From contig NC_080079.1 of assembly GCF_949987535.1 (NCBI RefSeq), forward strand, positions 8,498,001 to 8,562,000: a stretch of DNA of 64,000 bases. Direction: 5' to 3'. Each line of letters begins with the position of its first letter. Position 1 is the stretch's first letter. This document shows positions 23,131 to 35,096 of this stretch, in pieces. This DNA is from Balaenoptera acutorostrata (taxonomy: Eukaryota > Chordata > Mammalia > Artiodactyla > Balaenopteridae). Under the pieces are notes generated by a model that worked only from the letters and a program-made list of their open reading frames with translations, was not told the origin of the DNA and made no database searches. Both the position numbers and the translations under genes were made by a program.

Positions 23131-23156
23131 CTTATTTATGGTTGATAGCAGTTTTA

Positions 23157-24634
23157 GAGGCAGGACAATTCTCTTTGCCGACTTGGGGTGGTGTAGGGCA
23201 GGAAAGGTGACCTTCAGCTGGATTTGGAAGATGAACTAGTCCACCCCACAGGCCGAGAGAGGAAGAGGAAGAACAGGCCTCTCCGGGGAGAGGGAACAGT
23301 TTGTACAACGGCACAGACAGACGCAAGGTGTTTTGCGTTTGAGGAGCTAGAAAAGGATCCCCCGCTAGAGAGGGAAAGCAATCAGGTGAGGAGAGACAGA
23401 TGATGGCAAAGAGGAAAGCAGAGCAGGATCGTGCCAGGCCTCACGTGCCGGATTCGGTTTCGAGCAGAGCCCTGTGGGAGCTCCAGGCCCACGGAGAGCT
23501 CAGCAGAGGCCGCAGATACAATTCCAAGAAACGTAAGAGAGCGGGAGCATGGCTTCTTGCTGAGAAGAAATGGAAACATTTCAGAGAGTGGTTCCTTTTG
23601 TCTAAAAATGTGCATGTTAAAATCTTTTTTTTTAATAAATAGAGTGGAAACATTCTTTAGTTCTTAGGAAAGGAAGATAAATAGGCCTTTTTAAAAAAAA
23701 AATCAAGAAACTGCAGGACACACTTTAGGATTTAATTGTAAACCTGATTCTGGCGAATCTGGTGCCTTTGAAAGCATTTCTCAAGCATCAGCTTGCCTAG
23801 CGCTGTCCCCCAAGACAGCAGTGAAATGGGAAGATTGGTGTAATTATTCCATTTTACTGAGGGGCAAATGAGGCCTGGGAATTGTCAGTAACTTGCCTAA
23901 GCTCTTTTCAGTGTATCGAGAGGCAGAAATTTTGAGGGAATAACATTTAGTAAAAGGATAGATAATTAAAAGGTTTGCAAGACGGGAATTTGGAGCAGAA
24001 AAGGGTCCACAATGGGATATTTTGTCTAACTATATGCCTTGGTTTGGGGCTCCCTGAAAGTAATGTCTGAGTCAAGAACTTGGGTGCAGGGAGTTTATTA
24101 GGGGGTGATCCCAGGAAACAGGAGTGAGGAAGCCGGATAAGTGATGCAGGAAGGAGAGGCCAAGATAAGGTTGCTGCTGTTGTCAATGGCGGTTCATGTC
24201 CCCAGCATCTTTGAGAAGCAGGTGGATGTCTCCCGCTGTTATCCATGTGACGGACAGGGAGCCGAAGCTGGTGTGAGGGCTGGTGGGCTCCTGGGTGTCA
24301 GAGAAGGGCCCGAGTGTGAGATGCAAGCAACACAGAGCCTTGAGGCGGACACTGCCCACAGGAAGTCAGCGTGAAGCTCAGATGACAGGTGGACCCAGGG
24401 GCACTGGTGCTGGTCGCCAAACGCACCTGCAACCCGGAGAAAGGCAACCCTGGGAAACTGACTCGTGCATGTGAGGGCTGAGTGGAGATGCTCTGAACTC
24501 ACCGCCTTGATGCCCTGCACTAGTGAAGACCCCAGTGATCTCTGCCCCCTCACCTCCCTGATACGCTGCTGGTTACAAGGAATCCTGGACCACTGGTAAC
24601 TGGAGGACAGCAAGTGAACTGAAGTTGGGCTGAA
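23157..24634. other. Intergenic sequence without recognised genes
   Basis: No coding domain recognised. The stretch 24040-24300 ('gggtgcagggagtttattag') may be an LTR fragment on the reverse strand, but this was not confirmed. Confidence 0.4.
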
Positions 24635-24760
24635 CGTTTCTATTCATTGACTCATTTACTTAACAGATTGACTGAAGCCTACTGTTCCCCAAACACTGTG
24701 CTGAGGCCAGGGGTACAGCAGGGGAGGAAATGTTACCAAATCAGGTCCAGCTGCTTGCCG
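24635..24760 (-). repeat. L2-like 3' fragment, reverse
   Basis: 'attcattgactcatttactt' followed by 'actgtgctgaggccaggggt' is the reverse L2 3' signature. Confidence 0.5.
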
Positions 24761-24769
24761 CTCGAAAAT

Positions 24770-24813
24770 CAAAGAGAAAGAGAGAGAGAGAGACAGAGAG
24801 ACAGAGAGAGAGA
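24770..24813. repeat. GA-rich simple repeat
   Basis: An impure (GA)n run with AGAC variants, directly visible. Confidence 0.85.
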
Positions 24814-24831
24814 TGTTGGTAGAAAGTTGCT

Positions 24832-25254
24832 TTTATTATTTTTTTTAAATTTTATTTTGTTTGCATTGCCTTTCCATCTTTTTTAAAATAAATTTATTTA
24901 TTTTATACAGTTATTTATGGCTGTGTTGGGTCTTCAATACTGTGCGCGGGCTTTCTCTAGTTGTGGCGAGCGGGGGCTACTCTTCATTGCGGTGCGCGGG
25001 CTTCTCATTGCGGTGGCTTCTCTTGTTGTGGAGCACGGGCTCTAGGCACGTGGGCTTCAGTAGTTGTGGCACGCGGGCTCAGTAGTTGTGGCTTGCAAGC
25101 TCTAGAGTGCAGGCTCAGTAGTTGTGGCGCACGGGCTTAGTTGCTCCGCGGCATGTGGGATCTTCCCGGACCAGGGCTCCAACCCATGTCCCTTGCATTG
25201 GCAGGCGGATTCTTAACCACTGCGCCACCAGGGAAGCCCGGAAAGTTGCTTTTA
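24832..25254 (-). mobile_element. CHR SINE (long subtype), reverse, 14-bp target duplication
   Basis: The insert (24846-25240) reads on the reverse strand from GGGCTTCCCTGGTGGCGCAG to an A-rich tail. GAAAGTTGCTTTTA copies lie at 24832-24845 and 25241-25254. Confidence 0.94.
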
Positions 25255-26124
25255 ATTAGAATGCTGGCAATCTGGGGGAGATGGTGGACTCGGTGTCCCC
25301 CAAAAACCACCTCTGAAGATCTTGCTCGGCCATGACAGTTTTCAAAAGGAAAAAGGGAAGTAATCTCAGTTAATCATCGAGATGGGGGGTCAGAGTCGTG
25401 GCCATCCCCCCACTGCATGCAGGCTTGTCGACTCGTCGTGATCTTTCTTTAGATGCTGTCTTGTTCACACAGTTTGTTCACGAGATGACTGAAGGGGAAG
25501 CTGGGGAAGAGACCTTGTCATCTGTTACTTAGTCTTCATTTCTACTTCTTTGATCTATGGAAAGAACCAACAGATTAGGCAAGGTGTACTGTGTGATCAA
25601 AAGACGTGAGTGGTGTGCTAGGGCCGGAGATGAGTATAGCATGGGGCTGCCTGGTTTAAAGTTGGTGACAGGACAAAGGGGAGGCCCCTGTAGAGAGCTC
25701 TTTCCTGCCGAGAGCTGCTTTCTGTCCTTATGGAAATGGCGCTTTCCGGATGTTCTTAGTGGTGCCCTAGTGGGTTTGCTGTGGCCTATAGACCATCCAT
25801 GAGCTCACAGGTGCAGGAAATCAGGTGAGGTAATTCCTTGTCAAATGTACTGATGTGCTCAGCTAATTTGCAGGTTAAAGTCACCCAGGAAGGACATGTG
25901 GAAAAAGGTCTACAGGATGTAAACATCTTGGTCCAAGTAAGTGGATTTCTGGAGGGAGAGAGGAGGCCAGTAAATCTCAAGCCTTCCTGAAGGGATAAGG
26001 GGGTGGTGAGATTAGGAGATGGGTGTCCTCTAACTGCAGAGGAATAAGACGTTCTGGGAAAAACATACACCCCACCCCTATGAGGTCCAGCTAAGCTGGT
26101 GGTGTCAGGGCGGGGGAAATTTCC
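25255..26124. other. Intergenic sequence without recognised content
   Basis: Single-copy sequence. No coding domain or clear repeat recognised. Confidence 0.4.
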
Positions 26125-26700
26125 CTCTGCTGTACTAGGTTCTCCTGGTGGGTCTAAGAATTAAATTGCCATGAGACGGATTAACAGGAGAAAATCACAC
26201 CAAAGTTTAATAACACATGTACGTGGGAGAGGCCCAGGAAAACTAGGTCACCGAAACAGCTGAAACCCTCACCTTGGATATCATCTTCAGCTAAAAACAA
26301 AAGAGGATGTTGGGAGTAGTCGTTTGTGACTTCAAAAAGGAGGAAGGCAATACACCTGGAAACAGAAAAGCAAATATTTGGTGAATAAATGTTTGCCGGC
26401 CCTGCAGAGACAATGGACACAGAGTGGACGCTGATCTCTAGGCCGTGTTCTCCCACCACACCCAGCCCGTGTTCTTTGCAGACATCTCTGGTGATTGCTC
26501 TATTCTGGAAACAGGACCTCTGGTGCTTCCAAGCCAATCCTTCCTTTCCACTCGTTAGATAGGACTAAAGTCAAGGCCATGACTCATCAAGGCTGCCATG
26601 GATTTTCCCCATCTATCCCACCCATTTTCAGGCCATGTCTCTTTGAACTGAGCTGATTAAATCCATTAGCTTTAGCCAAAAAACAAAAACAAAAAACCCA
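26125..26700 (-). mobile_element. Possible endogenous-retrovirus LTR, reverse
   Basis: The text 'aaaatcacaccaaagtttaa', 'gggagaggcccaggaaaact' and 'tatcatcttcagctaaaaac' resembles a reverse-strand mammalian ERV LTR. Boundaries, family and any flanking duplication were not established. Confidence 0.35.
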
Positions 26701-27565
26701 TGTGCTGTTACATTTTAAAAGCTTGTTTTCAGGCAGGAGTCTCTTGCACTCTTAAGAGTCTTCACGAAAAAACCCCTCTACTTCCCCTTTGTGCTAGTGG
26801 GAAGAAAACATAAGTCATCATTTTCTCAGGAGCGGAGCCTATGCTACCATTTATTAATTGGTTATACTTTTGGGGGCTAAGCATGGCATTTTTCTGTACA
26901 TTGGAAATGGATTCAAAGATGTGACAATTGTCCCAACTGATGCCTGTCAGACGTACAGAGGATTTGTCCAGCATGGTTTAACCAACCAAAGGCTATAATT
27001 AGCTAAGTCTTAGTCCTTGCCTGTTTACGTATCTTTACAATATACGTAAACAGGCAAGTATCCCATGCGTCATGTAACGTTTATATCCTCATATCCTTAT
27101 GAGAAAGAAATGTACCTTCTGTGGGAAGAAAAATGTGGTCGACAGTAGCTGTGTCCCGCAAAGAAACTGTGTGTTCTCCTGGGGATGCGTCAATCTACTG
27201 AAAAATTAACGCTATCAGCTTACACATTTAAGTTACTGACTGTCAATCATCCCACTCAGCGTAAATGCCAGAGGCTGATTTACATTTTTGTTCCTGACGT
27301 GAGTTCTGGATATAACATTTATCAGGCAATAGAAAATAACTGTAGGCGAGAGAAATGGGAGTTTCTTCTGGGGGTGTCCTTTAGTTGTCACCACTTGCCA
27401 ATTTCCAGCCTCCGCACGACGAGGAGTTGCCCTCCTGAACCCCAAAGCTCCTGGAGAACTAGGTATTGGTGCAAGGCCAGGTCAGAGAGTCATTTCTACA
27501 AATCCCCACGCACTCCCTGAAAGGCGAATGCCTTGCCCATCTTAGCAGGGTTCCTGGGGCCAGGC
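26701..27565. other. Intergenic sequence with a perfect hairpin
   Basis: No gene recognised. The hairpin at 27016-27058 is described separately. The forward frame 27185-27520 has no recognisable domain. Confidence 0.4.
27016..27058. repeat. Perfect 17-bp inverted repeat (9-nt loop)
   Basis: CTTGCCTGTTTACGTAT at 27016-27032 is followed, after 9 bases, by its exact reverse complement at 27042-27058. Confidence 0.95.
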
Positions 27566-27665
27566 AGCAGTTTGTGAGAGGAGGCGCCATCTATCTCTTC
27601 TTCAAGCTGAGGCCCAGGCACGGGGGCATAAAAAGGGTGGGCCAGCCCAGGAATGGCATCCTTCA
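27566..27665 (+). repeat. Diverged direct repeat, copy 1
   Basis: It shares the order 'tttgtgagaggaggcgcc', 'ttcaagctga' and 'gggccagcccaggaa' with 28134-28238. No named family was recognised. Confidence 0.6.
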
Positions 27666-28133
27666 TGCCCAGCCCCTGGGGACAACCTGCATCACTTAGC
27701 CACCTGCGGAAATGCAGCCCTCCCATTTTCTGATTATAGGCTGTTTCACAGGGTCATGGGGCTTCCTTTCCTTAAGATTTTTTAAAGAAAGATTTGAATT
27801 AGGACTTCCCAATCTCCATCTTTGATTTGAAGTCCTTCTTTAGGAAGAGTGGTCTCTGAGCCAGCCCCAGACCCTCTTCCGCGTGGTCTGGGGTTAATCG
27901 GGCCCACGCAGGCCTTCCTTTTCAAGCCCGAGAGTATGGCTACACCAGCCCGTGCGGGGGGTAGGGTGGGGTGGAGGAGACAGGCCTAGAGGGAGGCTGG
28001 GGGGACCCTCAAGGGAGAAGGAGGTTCGGGGGGAGGCAGGGCCTTGCTGTAACAGCTGCCACCCTTCTCCTACCAGCAGAAAGGCTGTGGTCACTCCTCA
28101 CAGGACCCGTGTGCCCTAACTGGCTGGCTTTCC
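27666..28133. other. Spacer between direct repeats
   Basis: GC-rich toward the right (27940-28100). No gene or repeat recognised. Confidence 0.4.
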
Positions 28134-28238
28134 AGGCCCGGCGGTGATTTGTGAGAGGAGGTGCCGTCTTGCTTTCATTCAAGCTGAGATGCAGGACAGG
28201 GGTAGCGGCTGGGTGTACCAGGCCAGGAACAGGGCATC
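28134..28238 (+). repeat. Diverged direct repeat, copy 2
   Basis: 'tttgtgagaggaggtgcc', 'ttcaagctga' and 'accaggccaggaa' match copy 1 in order and spacing, about 570 bp downstream. Confidence 0.6.
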
Positions 28239-29720
28239 TGTAGCGTGTACTCCCAGCCCGGAATTACCGGGCACCACACCAAGAGGTGGCCCAGAGTTAC
28301 TAGCTCTGCTAGGTTTTCAAGAAAAGTCAGAAATTGGGATTTTTATGGGAGTTACATGTTGGTCACTAATTCAAATAAAAATAACGGCTGGGGTCTGTGG
28401 GCACGAGTTTGTAACTTCTGATTTGACCTAGCTCTGCTAAAGTTTCCTTTCCTTTCCTTTCCTCTTTCCCACCCCACCTCCAAACAACCAGTGCATAGAA
28501 CCTCTAAGATCCTATCGATAACTCTGGAGAACAAGGAGTATCTTTATTTGAACTTTTAGAGTCTGATTCAATCTCTTTAAAGCATTTAACTCAATTACAG
28601 CTTAAGCCAGTCCCCAAAACTGGCTGTCAATGGGAAACATGAGCTCTAAGAAGAGGTGAGGTTACCAAGATCACATTTTGGGTGATTTTTTATTAACCTT
28701 TTGGGGGAACAAGTAATATCGTCTCTAAGCAATTCAAATAAAGGAACTTCTGTCTTCTAAACTTGTTTGTAACTGCCACTGTCTACCAGTCCTCCAAAGA
28801 AAAAGCTGTATTCTATATTTCTTGGGATTTTTTTCCTTTCATGTCCTAGAAAAGCTCAATAAGATGCTACATGTTGCTTCTGCCTAATTCTCCTCTCCTG
28901 GCAGGGATGCAGGAAGGAAAAGTGGTCCCCTGGGGCCAGGAAAGGGAGTAGGAGAGAGGGTCCTCACAGAGTTGTGGTTCCTGGCACCAAAAATGACTCT
29001 GAGGGAAAGGGACAGAGATGGGGATGGCTGCTCAAAATGGCCTGGCAAAGTAGAAGGACTTGGGATATTGGGGGTTGAAGTGAGGTGCAAGCGGGGGAGG
29101 GGAAGTAGCATTGGTTATGGGGTGGAGAAGAGGAGAGAACTAACAGCTGGGAGTGATCTGAGTGTAAGTGGAGGTCCTGTGTAGGAAAGGGGTTTGATTT
29201 GTTCCTTGACTTTGCTTCTCAAGGGTAGCTACATTTGAAGGGGGGTATATAGGGTCATCCTCATGATAGAAATCAGGGCTCTTTCAATTGCAAGTGATAG
29301 AAAAACAACTGAAATGGGCTTAAGATATGAAGGAATTCATTGACTAATGCAACTGAAACTTCAAGGAGTAAGTGGACATCAGGCATAGTTGGATCTGGGT
29401 GCAGATGATGTCATGGGAAATCTTTCTTCATACCTTGTCTCTGATTTTCTCTGAAGTTGCTTCATGGTGGGAGGGTTCTCAACATATTTTGTCAGGGATA
29501 AACCTTAGCAGTACCAGGCCATCCTACCAGCTCGACACCAGGAGAGGAGAGCTCCTTCCCCTAATAATTCCAAGAAATCTTTTTGGATTGACAGTGGTTC
29601 TTCAAATTTGGGTTGTGCCTAGGAAAAACATGCTGTTTTCCTTTACCCTCACACTGAATACTTCTGACTCCAGATGTGGGGTTTTTTCCCATGCCAGCCA
29701 ATTCTCTGACACCAGCTAGG
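28239..29720. other. Intergenic sequence without recognised genes
   Basis: Contains a short (CTTTC)n run at about 28443-28465. The stretch 29250-29480 may be an unassigned ancient repeat. No coding domain recognised. Confidence 0.4.
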
Positions 29721-30440
29721 TGTCCTACAATTCAGTTCAGTTCTGACACTATCTACCTGCAGTTAAGGCTCAGTCCACAAAACTGCCCGCACTTCAGAGG
29801 TCAGTCACAAGTCCCAGGTTGTCCTCCGCACTTCTGACCGACTGGCTATAAATTGGGGTTCTCACGGCCTCCTCCTTCTATTTGATAATTTGCTAGAATA
29901 GCTCACAGAACTCAGGGAAACATTTAGTTATGTTCACCAGTTTATTACATCACAAAATACATGATAAAGGATACAGATAAACAACCAGATAAAGAGATAC
30001 ATAAGGAGAGGTCTGGAAGGGTCCTGTCCCTGAGGAGTTGGGGTGCCTCCCCCCTTCTAGCACGTGGATGTGCTCACTGACCCGGAAGCTCTCCGAACCC
30101 CATGCTTTAGGGATCTTTATGGAGGCTTCATCACGTAGGCATGATCAATTATTAACTCCACTTCCAGCCCCTCTCCCCTCCGTGGAGAATTGGGGGCGGG
30201 GGCCTGAAAGTCCCAAGCTTCTAATCATGGCTTCATCTTTCCGGTGAGCAGTCCCCATGCGGAAGCCCACCCAGAGTCACCTCATAAAAACGAAAGGTGC
30301 TCCTTTCACCCAGGAAGTTCCAAGGGATTTAGGAACTCTGGGTCAGGAACCAGGGTCATAGACCAAATATTAGCAGGAATGGAGAGCAAAGACACACACA
30401 TATAAATATAAATATAAATATATATTCTTATTATTTCACA
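29721..30440 (-). mobile_element. Probable endogenous-retrovirus solo LTR, reverse
   Basis: A ~720-bp unit with 'gctagaatagctcacagaac', 'cagcccctctcccctccgtg', 'ctaatcatggcttcatcttt' and 'gcccacccagagtcacctca' in the order of a reverse-strand mammalian LTR. An AT-rich (TAAATA)n stretch lies at about 30400-30425. No internal viral sequence was seen. Confidence 0.5.
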
Positions 30441-31417
30441 GGGGGGCATGCCCGTCTCTGACCCAATGTCTTTGGCCAGGGGATGCAGTGCTCCGAGTGG
30501 CTGGGCCTGGGTCACATGTCCACCTCCAGGGCCGGGGGGAGGGGATCACGCCCATTTTAAGAACATGGTTGGAGAATGGGGGAGAGGGCGGCTCTACAAA
30601 GGGTAGTCGGGTTGTTCCCGGAAGAAGAGGATGGCTGGACTGCAGAAGCAGCCTATCAGCCCTGAGAAGACAGGGGTTCTTGCAGCCTTGTGCATGGCTG
30701 TAACCCTGGTGCCCGCGGAACGTGTGTCCACTCTGTTGACCGTGCACTTGCCTGGGAGCAGGAACCCGTGATCTGGTCTTTGCAACATCAAGTTCTTATA
30801 GGTGATCTTGATAAAACCATCTTACATCATTGGGCCTCTGTGTTCCCTTTGAGCACTAAGATTGTCTTTGAGTCTGATTCATAAGATTCCACAAGCCCCA
30901 CGAGGAAATGTGTCTCCCTGACGGGTGTACCCCGTGCCTGTCCTGTATGGGGGATGGTTGGGGGGAATACACGTATAAGCCCCCAAGTTAACTACACTCT
31001 GTGAATTGGAATAGCCCCCATGTTGGGTCTACAGGAACAGCATCTGTAGACAGGTACCCCCCCACCCCCCATCTTTTCTTCCTGCTAGCCCCGCTTATGA
31101 TCTGGGGAAGTCCCTTTCCCCTCTGACATTTAAGGGCTCTGGAGGACATGCTGTTTTGGGAGAAGAGGGAAACAGGGCCTTGGGGACAACTGGATGTGAA
31201 GGGAACAAGCTCAGATGACACATTTCTTCGGTTTTAGTCTTGCTTACTACTCCAATTCACAGATGCACCTTATTAGCTTGTATTTTCCAAATCCCCTCAA
31301 TCTATTGATGAGCCTTTGCATGGTCAGTGGAATGTCCTTCCTGACTGAGAAAATGGGAGGAAGAGAAGAAACTCTTGAACCTGTAATAGCACATTTCTGC
31401 CATCAAAACTCAGGCTA
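30441..31417. other. Intergenic sequence without recognised content
   Basis: Single-copy sequence. No coding domain or clear repeat recognised. Confidence 0.4.
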
Positions 31418-31753
31418 TGGGCTTTCTTTCTTTTTTTTTTTTTAAATTAATTAATTAATTTATTTATTTATTTATTTATGGCTGTGTTGGGTCTTCGTTT
31501 CTGTGCGAGGGCTTTCTCTAGTTGCGGCAAGCGGGGGCCACTCTTCATCGCGGTGCACGGGCCTCTCACTATCGCGGCCTCTCTTGTTGCAGAGCACAGG
31601 CTCCAGACGTGCAGGCTCAGTAATTGTGGCTCACGGGCATAGTCGCTCCACGGCATGTGGGATCTTCCCAGACCAGGGCTTGAACCCATGTCCCCTGCAT
31701 TGGCAGGCAGATTCTCAACCACTGCGCCACCACGGAAGCCCTGGGCTTTCTTT
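31418..31753 (-). mobile_element. CHR SINE, reverse, 12-bp target duplication
   Basis: The insert (31430-31741) reads on the reverse strand from GGGCTTCCGTGGTGGCGCAG to an A-rich tail. TGGGCTTTCTTT copies lie at 31418-31429 and 31742-31753. Confidence 0.93.
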
Positions 31754-32654
31754 TTTAATGAAGAATTTCTGTATAAAACTGTACTTTGCAATGTCAAGAT
31801 GACTTTAACTCTGGATTGGGGTACAGAAGGGCCTGAACATGGATGTCATTTGAGGGTCTTGTGAAGGATAAAAGCACAGTCCTGAGTGGTAATGTAGGTC
31901 GTCCTGTTAACCTGCCGATTTCTCTTCTCATCTCCTGACCCTGAACCTGACCAAGGGTAGATTCAGTTTTAGAAACTGGAGACATGACTTTGCACAATCC
32001 CCATGGAAATGTCTTGGCAGTGTCACGGAATTCCTGGAGTCAGTTATTCTAGGGCAGGGAGATCTGGCATTACCTGTGCTTTGGAACCAGGAAGAGCCTG
32101 GGGCTCAGGTAGTTTTGGGGTGACCACAAGACAGTCCAGGTGCCACGTTTGTTTTCAGCCAGAAGCCACGGTCCAGGAAGACTGAAGAGAGGCTACCAGC
32201 TGGACCAGAGTTCCTAGGAGCAAATGGACCTAACTTGGGGTCCCTGAGCAGGAGAGTCTGACTGTTGCCGATCACCCAGAGGACCCCCAACCCCTGCCGT
32301 GCCCTTGGCTGGCTTGAAATGACTGCATGAGAGAGCCAGCCCATAGCTAAAAGTCCCCATAACACACTCCGTTATCTCACTCCAGCAGCTCAGGTGCAGG
32401 CAGTCCGACCAAAGGCCTAGGGACTCTTTGCTGTGCCCCCAAGTTCCTACTTCCCTTTTCCTGCAGAAACCCCTCCACCAACCTTCAGCCACCCCTCACT
32501 GTATCCTCCACTCCTGCCTTCCTACCTACTGTGGTCTCTTCACATGAAACTACCTCCTTTTTCTATGTTAATCATGAACCCCATCTCCCACCCCCTGGGA
32601 GAATTTGGTTTATACCAGTGACTTTTATCCATTTTATGACAGAAACCTCCCTGA
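31754..32654. other. Intergenic sequence without recognised content
   Basis: Single-copy sequence with short overlapping open frames only. Confidence 0.4.
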
Positions 32655-32850
32655 GGTACAGTGGAATGGTTGAGTTTGAATTTAGATTTGCCACTTAGTA
32701 AGTCTAACACCCTAACCTCTATGAGCTGAAATTTTTCATCTTTTAAAAGGGGATCATAATACCAACATTTCCAGACTGCTAAAAGATGAAATATAATAAT
32801 TTTTAGAAAGTGCTTGACACATACAAAATGCTTAGTAATGACTGTGAATT
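32655..32850 (+). repeat. MIR, forward
   Basis: Contains 'gtttgaatttagatttgcca', 'tcttttaaaaggggatcata' and 'agtgcttgacacatacaaaa', a degenerate full-length MIR order. Confidence 0.6.
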
Positions 32851-33883
32851 CTTTTATAAGAGAAAGGTATCTATGGAAAATTCATCTATATCGTGTATGT
32901 TGTAATACTGATTAAAATATTGGTGTCTATAAAAGCGGCGGTGCTTTTAAATGATGGTACCCCTTCACCTCCTATTATACTTGTGTTTATCCACAGTCCC
33001 TCCTGACACTTCCAGACTAAGCGAATTGTTGTTAGCTTTTCTTTCCCTTCTACCAGCTTCTTCTGTGAGCACCCATCTGCATTCTCTTTTTCCCTTCAAA
33101 ATCTCCTTTGGTGCTTATTTTAACCTTGGTTCACATGTGCAGGAGCTGTGTGGAGAGCAGTGAGGTGAGCACATGCTAAGGTGTGTTTTATTTTTCTTGG
33201 ACTGCATCCCTGTGGGGCTGAGCCTGGCAGACTTAGAAGATGATCCGAGAGAAGTTGCCTTCAGTGTGGACTTTGCAAGCACGATGAGACGAAGCTTTGT
33301 TCTGAGGAATGAGAAGTAAAGTGAGGGAGATGGAGAGGGGCTGGTTCTTCCTAACGCCAGTCCAGTGAGCCTTGCTGTTGGTGCCGTTAGGGAGTCCGCA
33401 AACTTTATCCATCCAAGTCGTACTTGACAGTTCTCATGGCCCCAGCTTGGAGATTTAGCCTCCTCTGCAAGCCAACACGGAGGGGTCCTTGAGCACCTGT
33501 GAGGGAAGGACCACCTTTGAAGTCTTGGCTGGAAACCATTTTTCTAAAATAGACCTCACCATTTCCTCCTAAGAGGCTGAAGGAATGGTCATTTCATAGA
33601 CTTCGAGGATGCAGTGTTGAGTCTATGGATGGAGTTGTTCTGAGTATTTAAGTTGTTGAGATTTTTTCTAAACATGCTTGTCTTTGTTCTTCTCTTTTTG
33701 GATTTCGAAAATGTTTCAGAGAGTTTCACCGTCTCTGAGTTACTGGAAAGTGCTTTAAAGGGTTGCCCCCATTTCTAAAGGGAAAATTGAGGCATGATAC
33801 GTTGCAAGGAAATACTAGAGGATAAGCCTTTGAGAGTATGCAGTCTGGAATGATTCACAATCTGGTGCAAAGTCTGATCCTCG
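32851..33883. other. Intergenic sequence without recognised content
   Basis: No gene or clear repeat recognised. Confidence 0.4.
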
Positions 33884-33965
33884 TGTTCTAGGTGAGTGAC
33901 CTCAGGCAAATCCCTTCACCTTTGTGAGACTCAGCATACTCATCCGTAAAATGAAATAAAAACAG
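33884..33965 (+). repeat. MIR fragment, forward
   Basis: 'gtgacctcaggcaaatccct' and 'tactcatccgtaaaatgaaa' are the MIR core. Confidence 0.6.
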
Positions 33966-34740
33966 CTTCAACCTTTTTATTCTCTTAAAATGTCTTCTGA
34001 ACAGGGGCTTTTAGTTTTATGAAGTTCAGTTTATCAATTTGTTATTTTGTGGATCTTACTTTTGATTTTGTATCTAAGAAATATTGGTCTAACCTGAGCT
34101 CACAAATACTTTTTCCTCTATGATCTTCTACAAGTCTTACGGTTTTAGGCTTTATATTAGGATTATATATATCAAAGAAGATATATGGAGGGCAAATCAG
34201 ACATGAAAATGAAATCAACATCTTAGTCATTAGGGAAATGCAAATTGAAACCACAGTGAGATACCATGACATATGTAAGAGAATGACTAAAATTTAGAAA
34301 ACCAGCCACGCTAAATGTTGGTAAGGATGTGGTGGACCTAGATTTCTCACATCCTACTAGTGCGAATGTAAAATGGAAATAGTTTGGTATATTTTCTTAA
34401 GTTAAACTTAGACCTACTAAATAATCCAGCAATTCCACTCACAGGTATTTACTCAAGAGAAACAAAGGCACATATTATACAAAGACATGTACATGAATGT
34501 TCACAGCAGCTTTGTTTGTAATAAAACTGGAAGCAACCTAAATATCCATCAACAAATGAATGGATTAAAACACTGTGATACATCCATACCATGGAATACT
34601 ATCCAGTAATAAAAGGGAATGAACTACTGTTAACATACAACAACCTGGGTGGACGTCAAGGTCATTATGTGAGTGAAAAAAAAACCAAGCTCAAAAAGTT
34701 ACATACTGCATGATTTTGTTTATGTGCTAATCATGAAATG
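33966..34740 (+). mobile_element. L1 (older type) with inverted 5' segment
   Basis: From about 34166 onward the sequence is sense L1 ORF2/3' region ('gggaaatgcaaattgaaacc', 'atgttcacagcagctttgtt', 'accatggaatactatccagt'). Positions 33975-34165 are L1 sequence in the opposite orientation ('gtttatcaatttgttatttt', 'gtatctaagaaatattggtc'). No target-site duplication was found, so two separate insertions cannot be excluded. Confidence 0.65.
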
Positions 34741-34744
34741 ACAA

Positions 34745-35096
34745 GCAGAGGTTTGATAAGTGCTTGCACACCGGGCTCGTCCCTTTGGACCACTTGCTCG
34801 TGGAGCTGATTTGACACACTGTGAAGCTCAAACATGCACAGAGGCTGTGATGGGAACAGAGACCCTCTGGTCAGCAGCCCCGGCTGAGCTCCCAGCCCAC
34901 AGCCAGCATCAACTGCCATCTTGGATGTTCCAGCCCAGAAGAGCCCACAGATGGGTACAGCCCACACATCATCGCATGGCACAGAAGAACATCCCAGATG
35001 ATCCCAGTCAAGCCACAAAATCACTAGAGATAATAACATAACTGTTGCTTTAAGCCACTAAGTTTTGGGATGGCTTGTAATACAGTGATAGACAAC
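34745..35096 (+). repeat. LTR, ERVL-MaLR-like, forward
   Basis: Contains 'caactgccatcttggatgtt' and ends with 'tttaagccactaagttttgg' and 'tacagtgatagacaaccc', the usual 3' part of a MaLR LTR. Confidence 0.6.

Larger units (their letters stand above)
21658..23156 (-). mobile_element. 5'-truncated L1, reverse, with ORF2 C-terminal region and nested SINE
   Basis: The L1 (about 21671-23143) lies between GATGGCAGTTTTA (21658-21670) and GATAGCAGTTTTA (23144-23156), one mismatch apart. The 3' UTR is at the left and ORF2 at the right. It is interrupted by the SINE at 21871-22237. Without the SINE the L1 is about 1.1 kb. Confidence 0.88.
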
